The notes beneath the pieces were generated by a model. The model did no database searches, had not been told where the DNA came from, and saw only the letters and a program-made list of their open reading frames with translations. 64,000 nucleotides of DNA from Acidovorax sp. SRB_14 (GTDB lineage: Bacteria > Pseudomonadota > Gammaproteobacteria > Burkholderiales > Burkholderiaceae_C): the NCBI RefSeq assembly GCF_012932145.1, contig NZ_MWOK01000016.1:1-64000 (forward strand). The letters run 5' to 3'. The stretch's first letter is position 1. Every line of letters begins with the position of its first letter. Below are positions 1 to 13,434 of the stretch, in pieces. The translations under genes were made by a program, and so were the position numbers.

Positions 1-171
1 GGCGGCCGGCGCGCGCTGCTGCGCCACGAGCGTGGCGCCAAGCGCCAGCACGCTCACGCCCAGCACGCCGATGGCCGCCCAGAGCCAGCGCAGCGGCGGG
101 CCGGAGGCGGCGGGCAGCGCCGCCGGCGTGGCGGCAGAGAGGGCGGGTGGCGTGGAAGGCGGTGCGTTCAT
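1..171 (-). CDS. N-terminal fragment of a membrane-anchored protein, possibly HemX
   Basis: The gene starts with ATG and runs off the left edge, so only 57 codons are visible. The product has a 25-residue Pro/Ala-rich cytoplasmic head, then one hydrophobic segment (about residues 28-50, LRWLWAAIGVLGVSVLALG). This short disordered head plus a single anchor resembles the N-terminus of betaproteobacterial HemX (uroporphyrinogen-III C-methyltransferase-like), but the diagnostic part lies outside the window. Any bitopic membrane protein would look similar. It lies 142 bases downstream of the YihY gene on the same strand. Confidence 0.45.
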   Translation of the reverse strand, partial: MNAPPSTPPALSAATPAALPAASGPPLRWLWAAIGVLGVSVLALGATLVAQQRAPAA

Positions 172-313
172 GCGGATTTCCTGTGCAGGTGGGGTGGCAG
201 GGCCACCGGGGCGCTCGGCGAGCGCGGTCCGCGACACGGTACACAGCACCCGCTGCCGGGATACGTCTGTTTGTAAACCCAGGTTATCGCACGGCGCTGC
301 CGCCGCGCGCCGT

Positions 314-1219
314 TCAGGCCGCGGTCGCCACTGCCTCGCTGCGCTCCTGCAGCGCGCGCGCGCAGCCGGCCGACAGCAGCAGCACGGCCGACGAAAAATA
401 GATCCACACCAGCAGCGCCACCAGCGAGCCCGCCGCACCGTAGGCCGACACCACGGCCGCACTGGCGAGGTAGGCCGACAGGGCATGGCGCCCCACGGTG
501 AACAGGCCCGCGCCGATCACCGCGCCCAGCGCCAGGTAGCGCAGGCGCGGCTTGGGATCGACGCTGATGCGCATGAGCCCGAAGAACAGCGCGGCGGCGA
601 ACACAAACGACACCCCCTCGCTGAGCGCCACCAGCAGCACATGGAACGGCAGGTGCTTGCCCAGCCAGGCCGAGGCCACGGCCAGCGCGGCCGACACCAG
701 CAGCGACACCAGCAGCAGGAACCCCATCGCCAGCACATAGGCCAGGCCGCGCACGCGCATCGTTGCCGTGATCCACCACGCGGGCCGCGACGATGGCGCG
801 GGGTTCTCTTCCTGCCACAGCCGCGCAAAAGCCGCCTGCAGCTCGGCGAACACACCGGTGGCGCCCCACAGCAGCAGCAGCAGGGCCACGGCCGAGGCCG
901 CCAGCCCCTGCGACGGCGCCTTGGCGCTGGCCAGCGCCTGCTGCACCACCTCGGCGGTGCGGTCGCCGCTGAGCGCGCGGATCTGCGCGAGAAGGTTGTT
1001 CTCGACCAGCGAGCGGTCCACCCACCAGCCGAGTGCGGCCACTACCACCACCAGCAGCGGCGCCAGGCTCAGCATGCCGTAGAACGACATCGCCGCGCTC
1101 ATGCGCAGGCCGTCGGCGCCCAGCCACAGCTCGACAGCGCGCACCGGCCACCAGGGGCGCGGCGGCGCCGAACTCACAAAGCGCGCAGGGTCATCGGGCA
1201 GCACGGGCATGCGGACCAC
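314..1219 (-). CDS. YihY/virulence factor BrkB family inner-membrane protein
   Basis: A polytopic inner-membrane protein of 301 residues, the usual size of the YihY/BrkB (UPF0761) family. About six hydrophobic stretches are visible near residues 43-67, 105-123, 157-181, 193-216, 229-250 and 260-285. The family hallmarks are present: the MSFYGMLSLAPLL motif in the first helix, a WGATGVFAELQ segment, and SAYGAAGSLVALLVWIYFSS near the end. The molecular role of the family is unsettled despite the old ribonuclease BN name. It stands alone, between the left-edge gene and metH. The family call is secure; the function is unknown. Confidence 0.9.
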   Translation of the reverse strand: MVRMPVLPDDPARFVSSAPPRPWWPVRAVELWLGADGLRMSAAMSFYGMLSLAPLLVVVVAALGWWVDRSLVENNLLAQIRALSGDRTAEVVQQALASAKAPSQGLAASAVALLLLLWGATGVFAELQAAFARLWQEENPAPSSRPAWWITATMRVRGLAYVLAMGFLLLVSLLVSAALAVASAWLGKHLPFHVLLVALSEGVSFVFAAALFFGLMRISVDPKPRLRYLALGAVIGAGLFTVGRHALSAYLASAAVVSAYGAAGSLVALLVWIYFSSAVLLLSAGCARALQERSEAVATAA

Positions 1220-1280
1220 TGTAGCCGCCGGGCGCGGGCTGCGGTGTCGGACCGGGCCGTCTTTTCATCACTATCAAAGT

Positions 1281-1332
1281 GATAGCTTTCAGCGCTTTCC
1301 CCATAAGCGCCAGAGGCTATTTTTACCTGAAA

Positions 1333-1334
<2 letters not shown>
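1281..1334 (+). repeat. Dispersed palindromic element, copy 1
   Basis: Pattern ATAGCT-nn-CAGCGCTT-spacer-AAGCGC-nnn-GGCTATTTTT. It abuts the end of metH: the metH stop codon lies at its right border. Confidence 0.8.
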
Positions 1335-4068
<2,734 letters not shown>

Positions 4069-4071
4069 ACA

Positions 4072-4106
4072 GCTCACCTGTAAAAAACGGCAATAAACAG
4101 GTGAGC
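4072..4106 (-). promoter_or_regulatory. Anti-Shine-Dalgarno hairpin of the metH riboswitch
   Basis: On the minus strand GCTCACCTG, the 3' strand of riboswitch helix P1, is a perfect complement of CAGGTGAGC 17 bases downstream. The latter contains the metH ribosome site AGGTGA. Pairing would hide the site; ligand-stabilised P1 would free it. This gives a translational on-switch in response to SAH. Seen directly in sequence; the switching is inferred. Confidence 0.8.
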
Positions 4107-4191
4107 GTCGTTGGGTGGGCCTGCTGCGGCACCCGAGCCTGACGGCTGCCGGCTCGGGGCCCGGGCTGCCGCTGCAACGCTCCTCGGAGGA
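4098..4191 (-). promoter_or_regulatory. SAH riboswitch upstream of metH
   Basis: Read on the minus strand the leader has the conserved blocks of the S-adenosylhomocysteine riboswitch in order: CCGAGGAGCGTTGCA, then CAGGCTCGG, then CAACGACGCTCACC. GAGCGTTG pairs with CAACG-A-CGCTC to form P1, and CCCCGAGCC pairs with GGCTCGGG as an internal helix. In the known class, SAH binding raises expression of recycling genes (ahcY, metH, metF). Its position 30 bases upstream of the metH start fits. Confidence 0.92.
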
Positions 4192-4255
4192 AAGCAACCA
4201 TTTTAAGGGATGGCCCGCTCCCGTGCGGCCGCAGGGCTGCGGCGCCGGGCGCGGC

Positions 4256-4705
4256 TCAGGCCGCCGAGGCCGGCAGGCCAAACACCCGGTCGAACGCCAG
4301 GTTGAAGGCAAAGGTGTAGCAGAGGAAGAAGAGCATCAGCCCGATGTCCATCACGAAGGCCTGCCACAGGCCCACGCCAAACCACCAGGCGAACAAGGGC
4401 ACCAGCATGAACACCAAGCCGCCCTCGAACCCGATCGCGTGCGCGACGCGGCGCGCGATGCTGCGCCCGCGCACGGCCTGGCGCGCCTCCCAGCGCTCGA
4501 AGGCGCTGTTGAAGACGATGTTCCAGACCACGGCAATGACCGAGGACGCAGCCGCCACCACGCCCGCGTGGCCCGCACCGGCGCCGGTGAGCTGGGCCAG
4601 CCCGGCGGTGGCCACGGCGATGGCGATCAGTTCGTAGAGCGTGACGTAGACGATGCGGCGCTTGGGGCCCTGCAGGCCGCGCTGGTGGGGGATGGCAGAA
4701 GACAT
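4256..4705 (-). CDS. PACE-family biocide/multidrug efflux transporter
   Basis: A 149-residue inner-membrane protein with four hydrophobic helices (about 22-38, 46-66, 89-108, 112-132), the layout of proteobacterial antimicrobial compound efflux (PACE, AceI-like) proteins built from two tandem bacterial transmembrane pair domains. Family motifs are clear: [10 protein letters not shown] at the start, [13 protein letters not shown] after helix 2, HAIGFEGGL in the second half, and a C-terminal [17 protein letters not shown]. The family exports biocides such as chlorhexidine and short diamines in Acinetobacter. It is transcribed divergently from a LysR regulator 70 bases away, the usual PACE arrangement, so substrate-induced control by that regulator is likely. 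Confidence 0.93.
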   Translation of the reverse strand: MSSAIPHQRGLQGPKRRIVYVTLYELIAIAVATAGLAQLTGAGAGHAGVVAAASSVIAVVWNIVFNSAFERWEARQAVRGRSIARRVAHAIGFEGGLVFMLVPLFAWWFGVGLWQAFVMDIGLMLFFLCYTFAFNLAFDRVFGLPASAA

Positions 4706-4775
4706 GGCCTCGACTTTATGTGTGATTGCCTGACACTAAAAGTTAGCTTGTTTCAATTTTTCTGATAATTGGCGC

Positions 4776-5747
4776 ATGGCATTTTCTTCCGACAGCGTCC
4801 AGGTCTTTCTCGCCGTGCTCGACCGCGGCTCGTTCTCGGCGGCCGCGCGCGCCCTGGGCCGCGTGCCCTCGGCCGTGAGCATGGCCGTGGGGCACCTGGA
4901 GGCCGAACTGGACGTGCTGCTGTTCGAGCGCGCCGGCCGCGAGCCGCGCCCGACGGCCGCGGCGCGCGCCCTGGAGCCGCAGGCGCGGCTGCTGGCGGCG
5001 CAGCTGCAGCAGCTCAATGCGCAGGCGCTGTCGCTGACGCAGGGGCTGGAAGAGCGCCTGACGCTGGCGATCGCCCCCGAGCTGCTGGCCGCACCCTGGA
5101 GCGCGCCGCTGGCCGCGCTGGCGCAGGACCACCCGCTCCTGCAGGTCGAGGTGCTCGCCGCGCCGCAGGCCGACGCGCTCGACCTGCTGCACACCGGGCG
5201 CGCGCAGCTGGCGCTGGTGTTCGAGCGCCCCAGCATGGACGGGCGCGAGGGCTTCCAGGAAGTCGGCACCGAGGCCCTGGTCGCCGTGATGGCGCCGCAG
5301 CACCCGGTGCTGGCGGCCGCGCGCGCTGCCGCGGTGGCGCGCGGCGAGACCGCCGCCAGCGCGCGCCTGCGCGAAGAGCACCTGACGACCACGCGCCAGA
5401 TCGTCGTGGCCGGCCGCGACCTGGCGCACAGCGACCCGCGCTTCGTGTTTGCGCGCCACAGCTGGCGCACCGACAACCACATCGCCGCGCTCGGCCTGAT
5501 CGAGGCCGGCCTGGGCTGGGGCTGGCAGCCGCGTGCCCTGGTGCAGCCGCGCATCGAGGCCGGCACGCTGGTCGAGATGCCGTTCGAGAACCTGAGCAAC
5601 GGGGTGGAGCTGTGGGTGGACCTGGTCTGGTCCAAGGAGCGCCCGCTGGGCCTGGGCGCGCGGCGCTTTGTGGCGCTGATGGGCGAAAGCGCCGCCGCCG
5701 GGGCGCCGGGCACCGCGGCACAAAAATCGGGCAAAAAAAGGCTATAG
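4776..5747 (+). CDS. LysR-family regulator divergent from the PACE transporter
   Basis: A 323-residue LysR-type regulator: an N-terminal winged helix-turn-helix (about residues 5-63, with SFSAAARALGRVPSAVS as the HTH) and an effector-binding domain from about 90 to 300. It probably controls the divergent PACE pump through the 70-bp intergenic region, which is locally AT-rich. The last codons (GKKRL and TAG) are supplied by a copy of the dispersed palindromic element, so the original C-terminus may have been altered or extended. Confidence 0.9.
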   Translation: MAFSSDSVQVFLAVLDRGSFSAAARALGRVPSAVSMAVGHLEAELDVLLFERAGREPRPTAAARALEPQARLLAAQLQQLNAQALSLTQGLEERLTLAIAPELLAAPWSAPLAALAQDHPLLQVEVLAAPQADALDLLHTGRAQLALVFERPSMDGREGFQEVGTEALVAVMAPQHPVLAAARAAAVARGETAASARLREEHLTTTRQIVVAGRDLAHSDPRFVFARHSWRTDNHIAALGLIEAGLGWGWQPRALVQPRIEAGTLVEMPFENLSNGVELWVDLVWSKERPLGLGARRFVALMGESAAAGAPGTAAQKSGKKRL

Positions 5748-5790
5748 CCCTTACCCTGCCAGCGCGCACAGCCATTGATTCAGTAGCATT
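5733..5790 (-). repeat. Dispersed palindromic element, copy 2
   Basis: A diverged copy in reverse orientation (AAAAAGGCTATAGCCCTTA...CAGCGCGCACAGCCATTGATTC). It overlaps the final five codons and stop of the LysR gene. Confidence 0.65.
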
Positions 5791-5875
5791 GAAGCCCTCG
5801 TGCGCGGGGCGGTGGCACGGGGCGCATGCCGGTCTCGCCTAAGCTGGGCGCTTCCCCCTTTTTCTGGAGAACCGC

Positions 5876-6742
5876 ATGGCCTCCCCTTTCGACAGCCAGC
5901 ACGCCGATGTGGCGCACCCCTGGTCCGCGTGGCAGCCCGCCGCCGGCGGCAAAGGCAGCAAGGCCGCCGCCGTGTCGCTGGCCGACTTCGACCCCGCGGC
6001 CAAGCCGTTCTCGCGGGGCAACAAGGCCCAGGACAAGGCCGCGGTGGAGGCGCTGGCGCTCGAACTCGACGAGCTGCAGAACCGCCTCTACGCCGACCGG
6101 CGCTACAAGCTGCTGGTGGTGCTGCAGGGCACCGACACCGCCGGCAAGGACGGCACCATCCGAAGCGTGTTCGGCCGCATGAGCGCGCTGGGCGTGCACG
6201 TGGTGGGCTGGAAGGCGCCCACTGAAGTCGAGCGCGCGCACGACTTCCTGTGGCGCATCCACCAGCAGGTGCCCGGCGCGGGCGAGGTCACGGTGTTCAA
6301 CCGCAGCCACTACGAGGATGTGCTGGTGCCCGTGGTCAACGGCACCCTCACGCGCGCGCAGCAGCGCGAGCGCTTTGGGCACATCAATGCCTTCGAGCGC
6401 CTGCTCAGCGACACCGGCACCGTGGTCGTGAAATTCATGCTGCATATCAGCGCCGACGAGCAGCGCGACCGCCTGCAGGAGCGCCTGGACGACCCCACCA
6501 AACACTGGAAATTCGACCTGGGCGACATCGCCGTGCGCCAGCAGTGGGCCGCGTACCAGTCGGCCTATGAAACGCTGCTGGCGGCCACGCACACGCGCTG
6601 GGCGCCCTGGACCATCGTGCCGGCCAACTCCAAGACCCACCGCAACCTGATGATCGCCACGGTGCTGCGCGAGGTGCTGCGCAACCTCGACCTGCGCTAC
6701 CCGCCGGGCGACCCGGCGCTGGAGCACTTCACGGTCGAGTGA
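5876..6742 (+). CDS. Polyphosphate kinase 2 family protein (polyphosphate:nucleotide phosphotransferase)
   Basis: A soluble 288-residue PPK2-type kinase that moves phosphate between polyphosphate and nucleotides. The P-loop GTDTAGKDG (residues 85-93) lies in the family-typical VVLQGTDTAGKDG context. The Walker B/lid region VFNRSHYEDV (140-149) and the later RQQWAAYQSAYETLL and WTIVPANSKTHRN segments are all conserved. Single-domain length suggests the class that phosphorylates AMP or ADP; the nucleotide preference cannot be read from sequence. It is monocistronic, with a leader whose sequence recurs upstream of the EamA gene at 7115. Confidence 0.93.
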   Translation: MASPFDSQHADVAHPWSAWQPAAGGKGSKAAAVSLADFDPAAKPFSRGNKAQDKAAVEALALELDELQNRLYADRRYKLLVVLQGTDTAGKDGTIRSVFGRMSALGVHVVGWKAPTEVERAHDFLWRIHQQVPGAGEVTVFNRSHYEDVLVPVVNGTLTRAQQRERFGHINAFERLLSDTGTVVVKFMLHISADEQRDRLQERLDDPTKHWKFDLGDIAVRQQWAAYQSAYETLLAATHTRWAPWTIVPANSKTHRNLMIATVLREVLRNLDLRYPPGDPALEHFTVE

Positions 6743-6773
6743 AGGGAAGGCTGCCAGGCCCGGCCTGCCGCGC

Positions 6774-6948
6774 CTACCAGGCGCGCGCCACCGCCTCGGC
6801 AATCAGGCTCTCGCCGTGCGCCTGCAGCAAAGAACGATCCGGCGCGAGGCCGGCGAAAGATAACCGTCGCGCCGGTAGCTCACCCCCAGCGGGCGCACCA
6901 GGGTGGTCTCCGTCAACAGGACTTCCTTGAGCCGGTGGTCGCTCTTGT
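6774..6948 (-). pseudogene. Remnant of a LysR-family regulator C-terminus
   Basis: Minus-strand translation shows the end of a LysR effector domain in two frames. First comes DHRLKEVLLTETTLVRPLGV followed by SYRRDGYLSPASRR, then after a frame shift near 6834 LLQAHGESLIAEAVARAW and a stop. No DNA-binding domain or start precedes it; similarity ends around 6950, just before the EamA leader. It is best read as debris of a regulator lost by deletion and frame decay. Confidence 0.7.
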
Positions 6949-7013
6949 GGGCCCAGGGCCTCTGGCACTGCGCCCTGAAAACCTCGGAACGGCCATCACG
7001 CCTTCACAGCGCC

Positions 7014-7068
7014 GCCGGCCTCGCCTAAGCTTGCCGCTTCGCCCCTTTTCCGGAGCAAGGCATGGCTT
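7014..7068 (+). repeat. Second copy of the PPK2 gene leader
   Basis: About 55 bases ending in an ATGGC start closely match the 55 bases before the PPK2 gene (5828-5882). Both share CTCGCCTAAGCT, CGCTTC, a CCCCTTTT run, GGAG and the start codon at the same spacing. Roughly four of five positions agree. It suggests duplication of a promoter/leader segment. Confidence 0.6.
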
Positions 7069-7118
7069 TCCCTTTTTGCAGACCCTGCAGCGCGCGGTCC
7101 CCGGGGGCGACGCCATGA
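7062..7118 (+). CDS. Possible 18-residue leader peptide overlapping the EamA start
   Basis: A short frame beginning MAFPF opens at the start codon matching that of the duplicated PPK2 leader (PPK2 itself begins MASPF). Its GGAG is nine bases upstream. Its TGA stop overlaps the ATG of the EamA gene (ATGA). If translated it would couple EamA translation to the duplicated leader; it may equally be a relic of a duplicated PPK2 start. No protein evidence exists. Confidence 0.35.
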   Translation: MAFPFCRPCSARSPGATP

Positions 7119-8032
7119 ACGCCTCCGTGCGAACCCCTGGCAGCGCCGCCGCCCTGGTGGCGCTGTCGGCCGCCGGCTTCGGCGCCCTGGCGATCTTCGT
7201 GCGCGCTGCCTACGACGAAGGCGCGGACATGCTGGGCGTGCTGCTGCCGCGCTTTGCGCTGGCGGCGCTGGCGCTGTGGCTGCTGCTGCGCTGGCGGCAC
7301 ACCGGCCTGCCGGCGCGCGCGCGCCTGCCCGCCCTGGTGCTGATGGGCGCGGCCTATGTGGCGCAGTCGTTCTGCTTTTTTGGCGCGCTCCTGTTCCTTC
7401 CGGCCGGCATGGTGGCGCTGCTCTTGTACCTGTACCCGCTGTTCGTGGTGCTGCTGTCGTGGCTGCTGGGCCTCGAATCGCTCACGCGGCGGCGCCTGGT
7501 GGCGTTGGCGGTGTGCAGCGCCGGCACGGTGCTGACGCTGGGCTGGAGCCCGGGCCAGGGCGGCGGCCCGGCGCTCGACCCGCGCGGCGTGGCGCTGGCG
7601 CTGGGGGCGGCCTGCATCTACGCCTGCTACATCATCGGCGGCAGCCGGGCGACGCGCGGCGTGGCGCCGCTGGCGTCGACCGCGGTGATCCTCACCAGCG
7701 CGGCCGCCGTGCTGGCCTGCGTGGCCAGCGTGCGCGCGCTGGGGGGCCTGCCGCCGCAGCTGGCGCAGACGCTGCCGGGCTGGGGCGCCGTGGCCGCCAT
7801 CGTGCTGGTGTCCACGGTGCTGGCCATTGGCCTGTTCGTCGCCGGGCTGGAGCGCCTGGGGGCGTCGCGCACCGCGCTGATCTCGATGCTCGAGCCCGTG
7901 GTCACGGTGCTGCTGGCCTGGGTCTTCCTGCAGGAGCACCTGGGCGCAGCGCAGCTGGCGGGCGGCGCGCTGGTGCTGGGCGGCGCCCTGCTGCTGGCCA
8001 CCGAACGCGGCGCGCCGGCCCCGGCCGCCTGA
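7115..8032 (+). CDS. EamA-family (DMT superfamily) transporter
   Basis: A 305-residue inner-membrane protein with ten predicted helices forming two EamA repeats of five. Hydrophobic segments begin around residues 10, 40, 75, 96 and 126 in the first half, and the second repeat ends in SMLEPVVTVLLAWVFLQEHL followed by a final GGALVLGGALLLA helix. The SMLEP/FLQE signature near the end of each repeat is typical. Family members export metabolites or amino acids; the substrate cannot be told. ATG at 7115 is preferred because it overlaps the stop of the small upstream frame and gives a normal-length family member. Confidence 0.88.
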   Translation: MNASVRTPGSAAALVALSAAGFGALAIFVRAAYDEGADMLGVLLPRFALAALALWLLLRWRHTGLPARARLPALVLMGAAYVAQSFCFFGALLFLPAGMVALLLYLYPLFVVLLSWLLGLESLTRRRLVALAVCSAGTVLTLGWSPGQGGGPALDPRGVALALGAACIYACYIIGGSRATRGVAPLASTAVILTSAAAVLACVASVRALGGLPPQLAQTLPGWGAVAAIVLVSTVLAIGLFVAGLERLGASRTALISMLEPVVTVLLAWVFLQEHLGAAQLAGGALVLGGALLLATERGAPAPAA

Positions 8033-8159
8033 AGCGTGGCAGCGCCGGAGGCAGGTTATGCGGGAAATGCATGACCACGAAACACCGCGGCGTTGGACAC
8101 CGGCAGGGCAGTGCTTCTAAGCTAGGCGACCTTCACATCCTCCGGTCAGGATTGCCGCC

Positions 8160-9467
8160 ATGTCACCCACCCCCAGCACCCCCGGCGTGCCCACGCACGC
8201 CCTGCCCTCGTACCTGCAGGCCGACCACCTCGGCCCCTGGGGCAACTACCTCAAGCAGGTCGACCGCGTCACGCCCTACCTGGGCCACCTCGCGCGCTGG
8301 GTCGAGACCCTCAAGCGCCCCAAGCGCATCCTGATCGTCGACGTGCCGATCGAACTCGACAACGGCACCATCGCCCACTTCGAGGGCTACCGCGTGCAGC
8401 ACAACCTCTCGCGCGGCCCGGGCAAGGGCGGCGTGCGCTTCCACCAGGACGTGACGCTGTCGGAGGTGATGGCGCTGTCGGCCTGGATGTCGGTGAAGAA
8501 CGCCGCCGTCAACGTGCCCTACGGCGGCGCCAAGGGCGGCATCCGTGTCGACCCGAAAAAGCTCTCGCGCAGCGAGCTCGAGCGCCTGACGCGCCGCTAC
8601 ACCAGCGAGATCGGCCTGATCATCGGCCCGAGCAAGGACATCCCGGCGCCCGACGTCAACACCAACGAGCAGATCATGGCGTGGATGATGGACACCTATT
8701 CGATGAACACCGGCGTGACGGCCACCGGTGTCGTCACCGGCAAGCCCATTGACCTGGGCGGCTCGCTCGGCCGGCGCGAGGCGACGGGCCGCGGCGTATT
8801 CACCGTCGGCATGGAAGCGGCGCACCACACGGGCCTCAAGGTCGAGGGCGCGCGCCTGGCCGTGCAGGGCTTTGGCAACGTCGGCGGCACGGCGGCCAAG
8901 CTGTTTGGCGAGGCCGGCACGCGCCTGGTGGCCGTGCAGGACCACACCGGCACCGTCTACCGCGACGCGGGGCTGGACGTGGCGGCGCTCACCGCCCACG
9001 TCGCTGACAGCGGCGGCGTGGCCGGCTTTGCCGGCGCCGAAGCCCTGGACAACAGCGCCTTCTGGGCCGTGCCCTGCGACATCCTGATCCCCGCCGCGCT
9101 CGAGAGCCAGATCACCGCCGACAACGCCGGCCAGATCCAGGCGCGCATGGTCATCGAGGGCGCCAACGGCCCCACCACGCCCGAGGCCGACGACATCCTG
9201 CACGACAAGGGCGTGCTGGTGCTGCCCGACGTGATCGCCAACGCCGGCGGCGTGACGGTGAGCTACTTCGAGTGGGTGCAGGACTTCTCGAGCTTCTTCT
9301 GGAGCGAAGACGAGATCAACGCCCGCCTGGTGCGCATCATGAAAGAGGCCTTTGCCGGCATCTGGCAGGTGGCGCAAGAGCACCAGGTGAGCCTGCGCAC
9401 CGCGACCTTCATCGTCGCCTGCACGCGCATGCTGCACGCACGCGAAATGCGCGGCCTGTACCCCTGA
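8160..9467 (+). CDS. gdhA: NAD(P)-dependent glutamate dehydrogenase (Glu/Leu/Phe/Val family)
   Basis: A cytosolic 435-residue enzyme interconverting glutamate and 2-oxoglutarate plus ammonia. The dimerisation/substrate domain carries YGGAKGGI (121-128) with the catalytic lysine, preceded by [11 protein letters not shown]. The dinucleotide fold carries [13 protein letters not shown] near residue 240. The ~430-residue length and [15 protein letters not shown] context are those of the short hexameric GudB/GdhA group, often NAD-dependent and catabolic. It is preceded by a leader sharing TCTAAGCT with other genes here. It converges on the small metH gene, with a hairpin repeat between them. Confidence 0.95.
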   Translation: MSPTPSTPGVPTHALPSYLQADHLGPWGNYLKQVDRVTPYLGHLARWVETLKRPKRILIVDVPIELDNGTIAHFEGYRVQHNLSRGPGKGGVRFHQDVTLSEVMALSAWMSVKNAAVNVPYGGAKGGIRVDPKKLSRSELERLTRRYTSEIGLIIGPSKDIPAPDVNTNEQIMAWMMDTYSMNTGVTATGVVTGKPIDLGGSLGRREATGRGVFTVGMEAAHHTGLKVEGARLAVQGFGNVGGTAAKLFGEAGTRLVAVQDHTGTVYRDAGLDVAALTAHVADSGGVAGFAGAEALDNSAFWAVPCDILIPAALESQITADNAGQIQARMVIEGANGPTTPEADDILHDKGVLVLPDVIANAGGVTVSYFEWVQDFSSFFWSEDEINARLVRIMKEAFAGIWQVAQEHQVSLRTATFIVACTRMLHAREMRGLYP

Positions 9468-9502
9468 AGCGGGCACGGCCGCCCGGCCGCGCAGATTTCC
9501 AA

Positions 9503-9558
9503 GCCAAAAGAGCTGCCAACGCTTACCCAGCAAGCGTTAGCAGCTCTTTTTTTGATAG
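9503..9558. repeat. Dispersed palindromic element, copy 3, doubling as bidirectional terminator
   Basis: A near-perfect hairpin (AAAGAGCTGCCAACGCTT / AAGCGTTAGCAGCTCTTTT, loop ACCCAGC) followed by seven Ts on the plus strand and preceded by an A-run for the minus strand. It lies between converging gdhA and metH and looks able to end both transcripts. Confidence 0.8.
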
Positions 9559-9586
9559 TCACAGCGCCCGCCCGGGCGCTGCAGTA

Positions 9587-10663
9587 TCAGGCCTCTGCGG
9601 CGTAGAAACCCGCGCGCTGCAGCGGCCGCGTGGCGACCGGGCCCACGGCCCGCGCGATCGCGCCGATGTGGTCGGGCGTGGTGCCGCAGCAGCCGCCGAC
9701 GATGTTGACCAGCCCCTCGGCGGCGAACTCGTGAACCAGGCGGCTCGTGACCTCGGGCGTCTCGTCGAAGCCGGTGTCGCTCATCGGGTTGGGCAGGCCG
9801 GCGTTCGGGTAGCAGCTGATGAAAGTGTCGGGCGCGGCCTTGGCCAGTTCCTGGATGTAGGGGCGCATCAGCGCCGCGCCTAAAGCGCAGTTCAGGCCCA
9901 CGGCCAGCGGCCGCGCGTGGCGCACGCTGTGCCAGAACGCCGTGACGGTCTGGCCCGAGAGGATGCGGCCCGAGGCGTCGGTGACGGTGCCGCTGATGAT
10001 CAGCGGCAGGCGCTCGCCGGTCTTCTCGAACACTTCCTCGACCGCGAACAGCGCGGCCTTGGCGTTGAGCGTGTCGAAAATCGTCTCGACCAGGATCACG
10101 TCGGCGCCGCCCTCGATCAGCGCCTCGGTCTGCTCGAAGTAGGCCGCGCGCAGCTGCTCGAAGGTGATGTTGCGCGCGCCGGGGTCATTCACGTCGGGGC
10201 TGATGCTGGCGGTCTTGGGCGTCGGGCCCAGCGCGCCGGCGACAAAGCGCGGCTTGTCGGGCGTGGAATATTTGTCGCAGGCGGCGCGCGCCAGCCGGGC
10301 CGAGGCCAGGTTCATCTCGCGCGCCAGGTCGGCCATCTTGTAGTCCTCCTGCGCCACCGTGGTGGCGCCAAAGGTGTTGGTCTCGATCAGGTCGGCGCCG
10401 GCGGCGAGATAGCCCTCGTGGATGTCGCGGATCACGTCGGGCCGCGTGATGCTGAGCAGCTCGTTGTTGCCCTTGACGTCGCGCGGAAAGTCCTTGAAGC
10501 GCTCGCCCGCGCTGCCGGGTCCGCTGTAGCCCTCGCCCCGGTACTGCGCCTCGCCCAGCTTGAAGCGCTGGATCATGGTGCCCATGGCGCCGTCGAGGAT
10601 GGCGATGCGTTGGGCCAGGATGGCGGGAAGCTGTGCGGCGCGGGTGTAGTGAAGGGCTTGCAT
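9587..10663 (-). CDS. metH: Methionine synthase, homocysteine-binding zinc domain as a separate protein
   Basis: The small half of a split MetH (358 residues): the homocysteine S-methyltransferase barrel. Zinc ligands are visible as GLNC (Cys259) and GGCCGTTP (Cys325, Cys326). The DGAMGTMIQ start and [15 protein letters not shown] are MetH-type, not betaine- or S-methylmethionine-type. It must cooperate with the 911-residue protein from 1333-4068, which lacks this domain. The two genes are 5.5 kb apart on the same strand, with eight intervening features on both strands. No SAH riboswitch is visible here. The ATG beginning [11 protein letters not shown] is chosen; the upstream extension is arginine-rich low-complexity. 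Confidence 0.94.
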   Translation of the reverse strand: MQALHYTRAAQLPAILAQRIAILDGAMGTMIQRFKLGEAQYRGEGYSGPGSAGERFKDFPRDVKGNNELLSITRPDVIRDIHEGYLAAGADLIETNTFGATTVAQEDYKMADLAREMNLASARLARAACDKYSTPDKPRFVAGALGPTPKTASISPDVNDPGARNITFEQLRAAYFEQTEALIEGGADVILVETIFDTLNAKAALFAVEEVFEKTGERLPLIISGTVTDASGRILSGQTVTAFWHSVRHARPLAVGLNCALGAALMRPYIQELAKAAPDTFISCYPNAGLPNPMSDTGFDETPEVTSRLVHEFAAEGLVNIVGGCCGTTPDHIGAIARAVGPVATRPLQRAGFYAAEA

Positions 10664-10733
10664 GGGGCGATTGTAGAAAGAGCGCCCCGCCCGGCGCCGC
10701 GCGCGGGCATTGCGCGCCGTCGCCGCAACGGGC

Positions 10734-11405
10734 CTACGGCCGGTCCGCCGCCGGATAGCGCGCACGCGCCATGCGGAACGTCAGGTTCCAGCGCGCGCTG
10801 CCCAGCAGGTCGTGGTGGCCGTCCTTGAGCGGGTTAACGCCGTGGTAGGCCATGCGCGCGGGGCCGCCCCACACCACCACATCGCCATGCTGCAGCGGCA
10901 CGCGCTGCACCGGGTCGCTGCGGCGCAGGCCGCCCCACAGGAAGGTGGCGCTCAATCCCAGCGACACCGAGACGATGGGCGCCGACAGGTCGGCCTCGTC
11001 CTCGTCGCGGTGCAGCGAGAGCTTGGCGCCGGGCACATAGCGGTTGATGAGGCAGGCATCGGGCACAAAGCCGGGGTGGCCGGCCGCGGCGGCGGCCGCC
11101 TGCGCCTGTGCGCGCAGCCACGCGGGCAGCGCGGGCCAGGGCTGGCCCGAGACGGGGTCGGTGGCGGTGTAGTGGTAGCGGCGTGCGTCCGACACCCACC
11201 CGAAGGCGCCGCAGTTGGTCATGGCCACCGACAGCGGTGCGCCGCCGGGCCGCACCATGGTGCGAAACGGCGCCTGCGCCGTGACCGCCACCACCTGCGC
11301 CACCCACTGCGCGGCCTGCGCGCGCGCCCAGCCGCGCAGCAGCATGGCGCCCGGCGAGAGCGTCTGCGGGCCGGGGTCGGGGGTGTCGAACAGGGGCAGT
11401 GTCAT
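10734..11405 (-). CDS. alkB: DNA oxidative demethylase AlkB
   Basis: An Fe(II)/2-oxoglutarate dioxygenase of 223 residues that removes 1-methyladenine and 3-methylcytosine lesions from DNA. Iron ligands are His132 and Asp134 (in [16 protein letters not shown]) and His188 (AYHGV). The 2-oxoglutarate-binding arginines sit in RWNLTFR (205-211). The substrate-lid motifs ([17 protein letters not shown]) match E. coli AlkB. It is upstream of the small metH gene on the same strand, 70 bases apart, and divergent from recQ, another DNA maintenance gene. No Ada-like operator was recognised. Confidence 0.95.
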   Translation of the reverse strand: MTLPLFDTPDPGPQTLSPGAMLLRGWARAQAAQWVAQVVAVTAQAPFRTMVRPGGAPLSVAMTNCGAFGWVSDARRYHYTATDPVSGQPWPALPAWLRAQAQAAAAAAGHPGFVPDACLINRYVPGAKLSLHRDEDEADLSAPIVSVSLGLSATFLWGGLRRSDPVQRVPLQHGDVVVWGGPARMAYHGVNPLKDGHHDLLGSARWNLTFRMARARYPAADRP

Positions 11406-11508
11406 GGCAGCAATGCCATTGTAGAAACCCCGCTCCGGCGCAGGCGGCGCACAATAAGCGCCTTCGGGCGCCGGGCCTCACCGCACGCGGGCGCCGCCTG
11501 AAATATTG

Positions 11509-11569
11509 GTCAAATTGGCCTTCAACGCTTACCCATACTGCGCTGAAAGCTATCAAACAAAGAGCATCC
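11509..11569 (-). repeat. Dispersed palindromic element, copy 4, at the recQ start
   Basis: AAATTGGCCTTCAACGCTTA-spacer-TGCGCTGAAAGCTATCAAA lies immediately before the likely recQ TTG start. It forms the leader of the recQ transcript. Confidence 0.75.
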
Positions 11570-11571
11570 AT

Positions 11572-13434
<1,863 letters not shown>

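Noticed and set aside
10664-10733. Search for a second SAH riboswitch before the small metH gene
   Set aside because: None of the conserved aptamer blocks is present on the minus strand.
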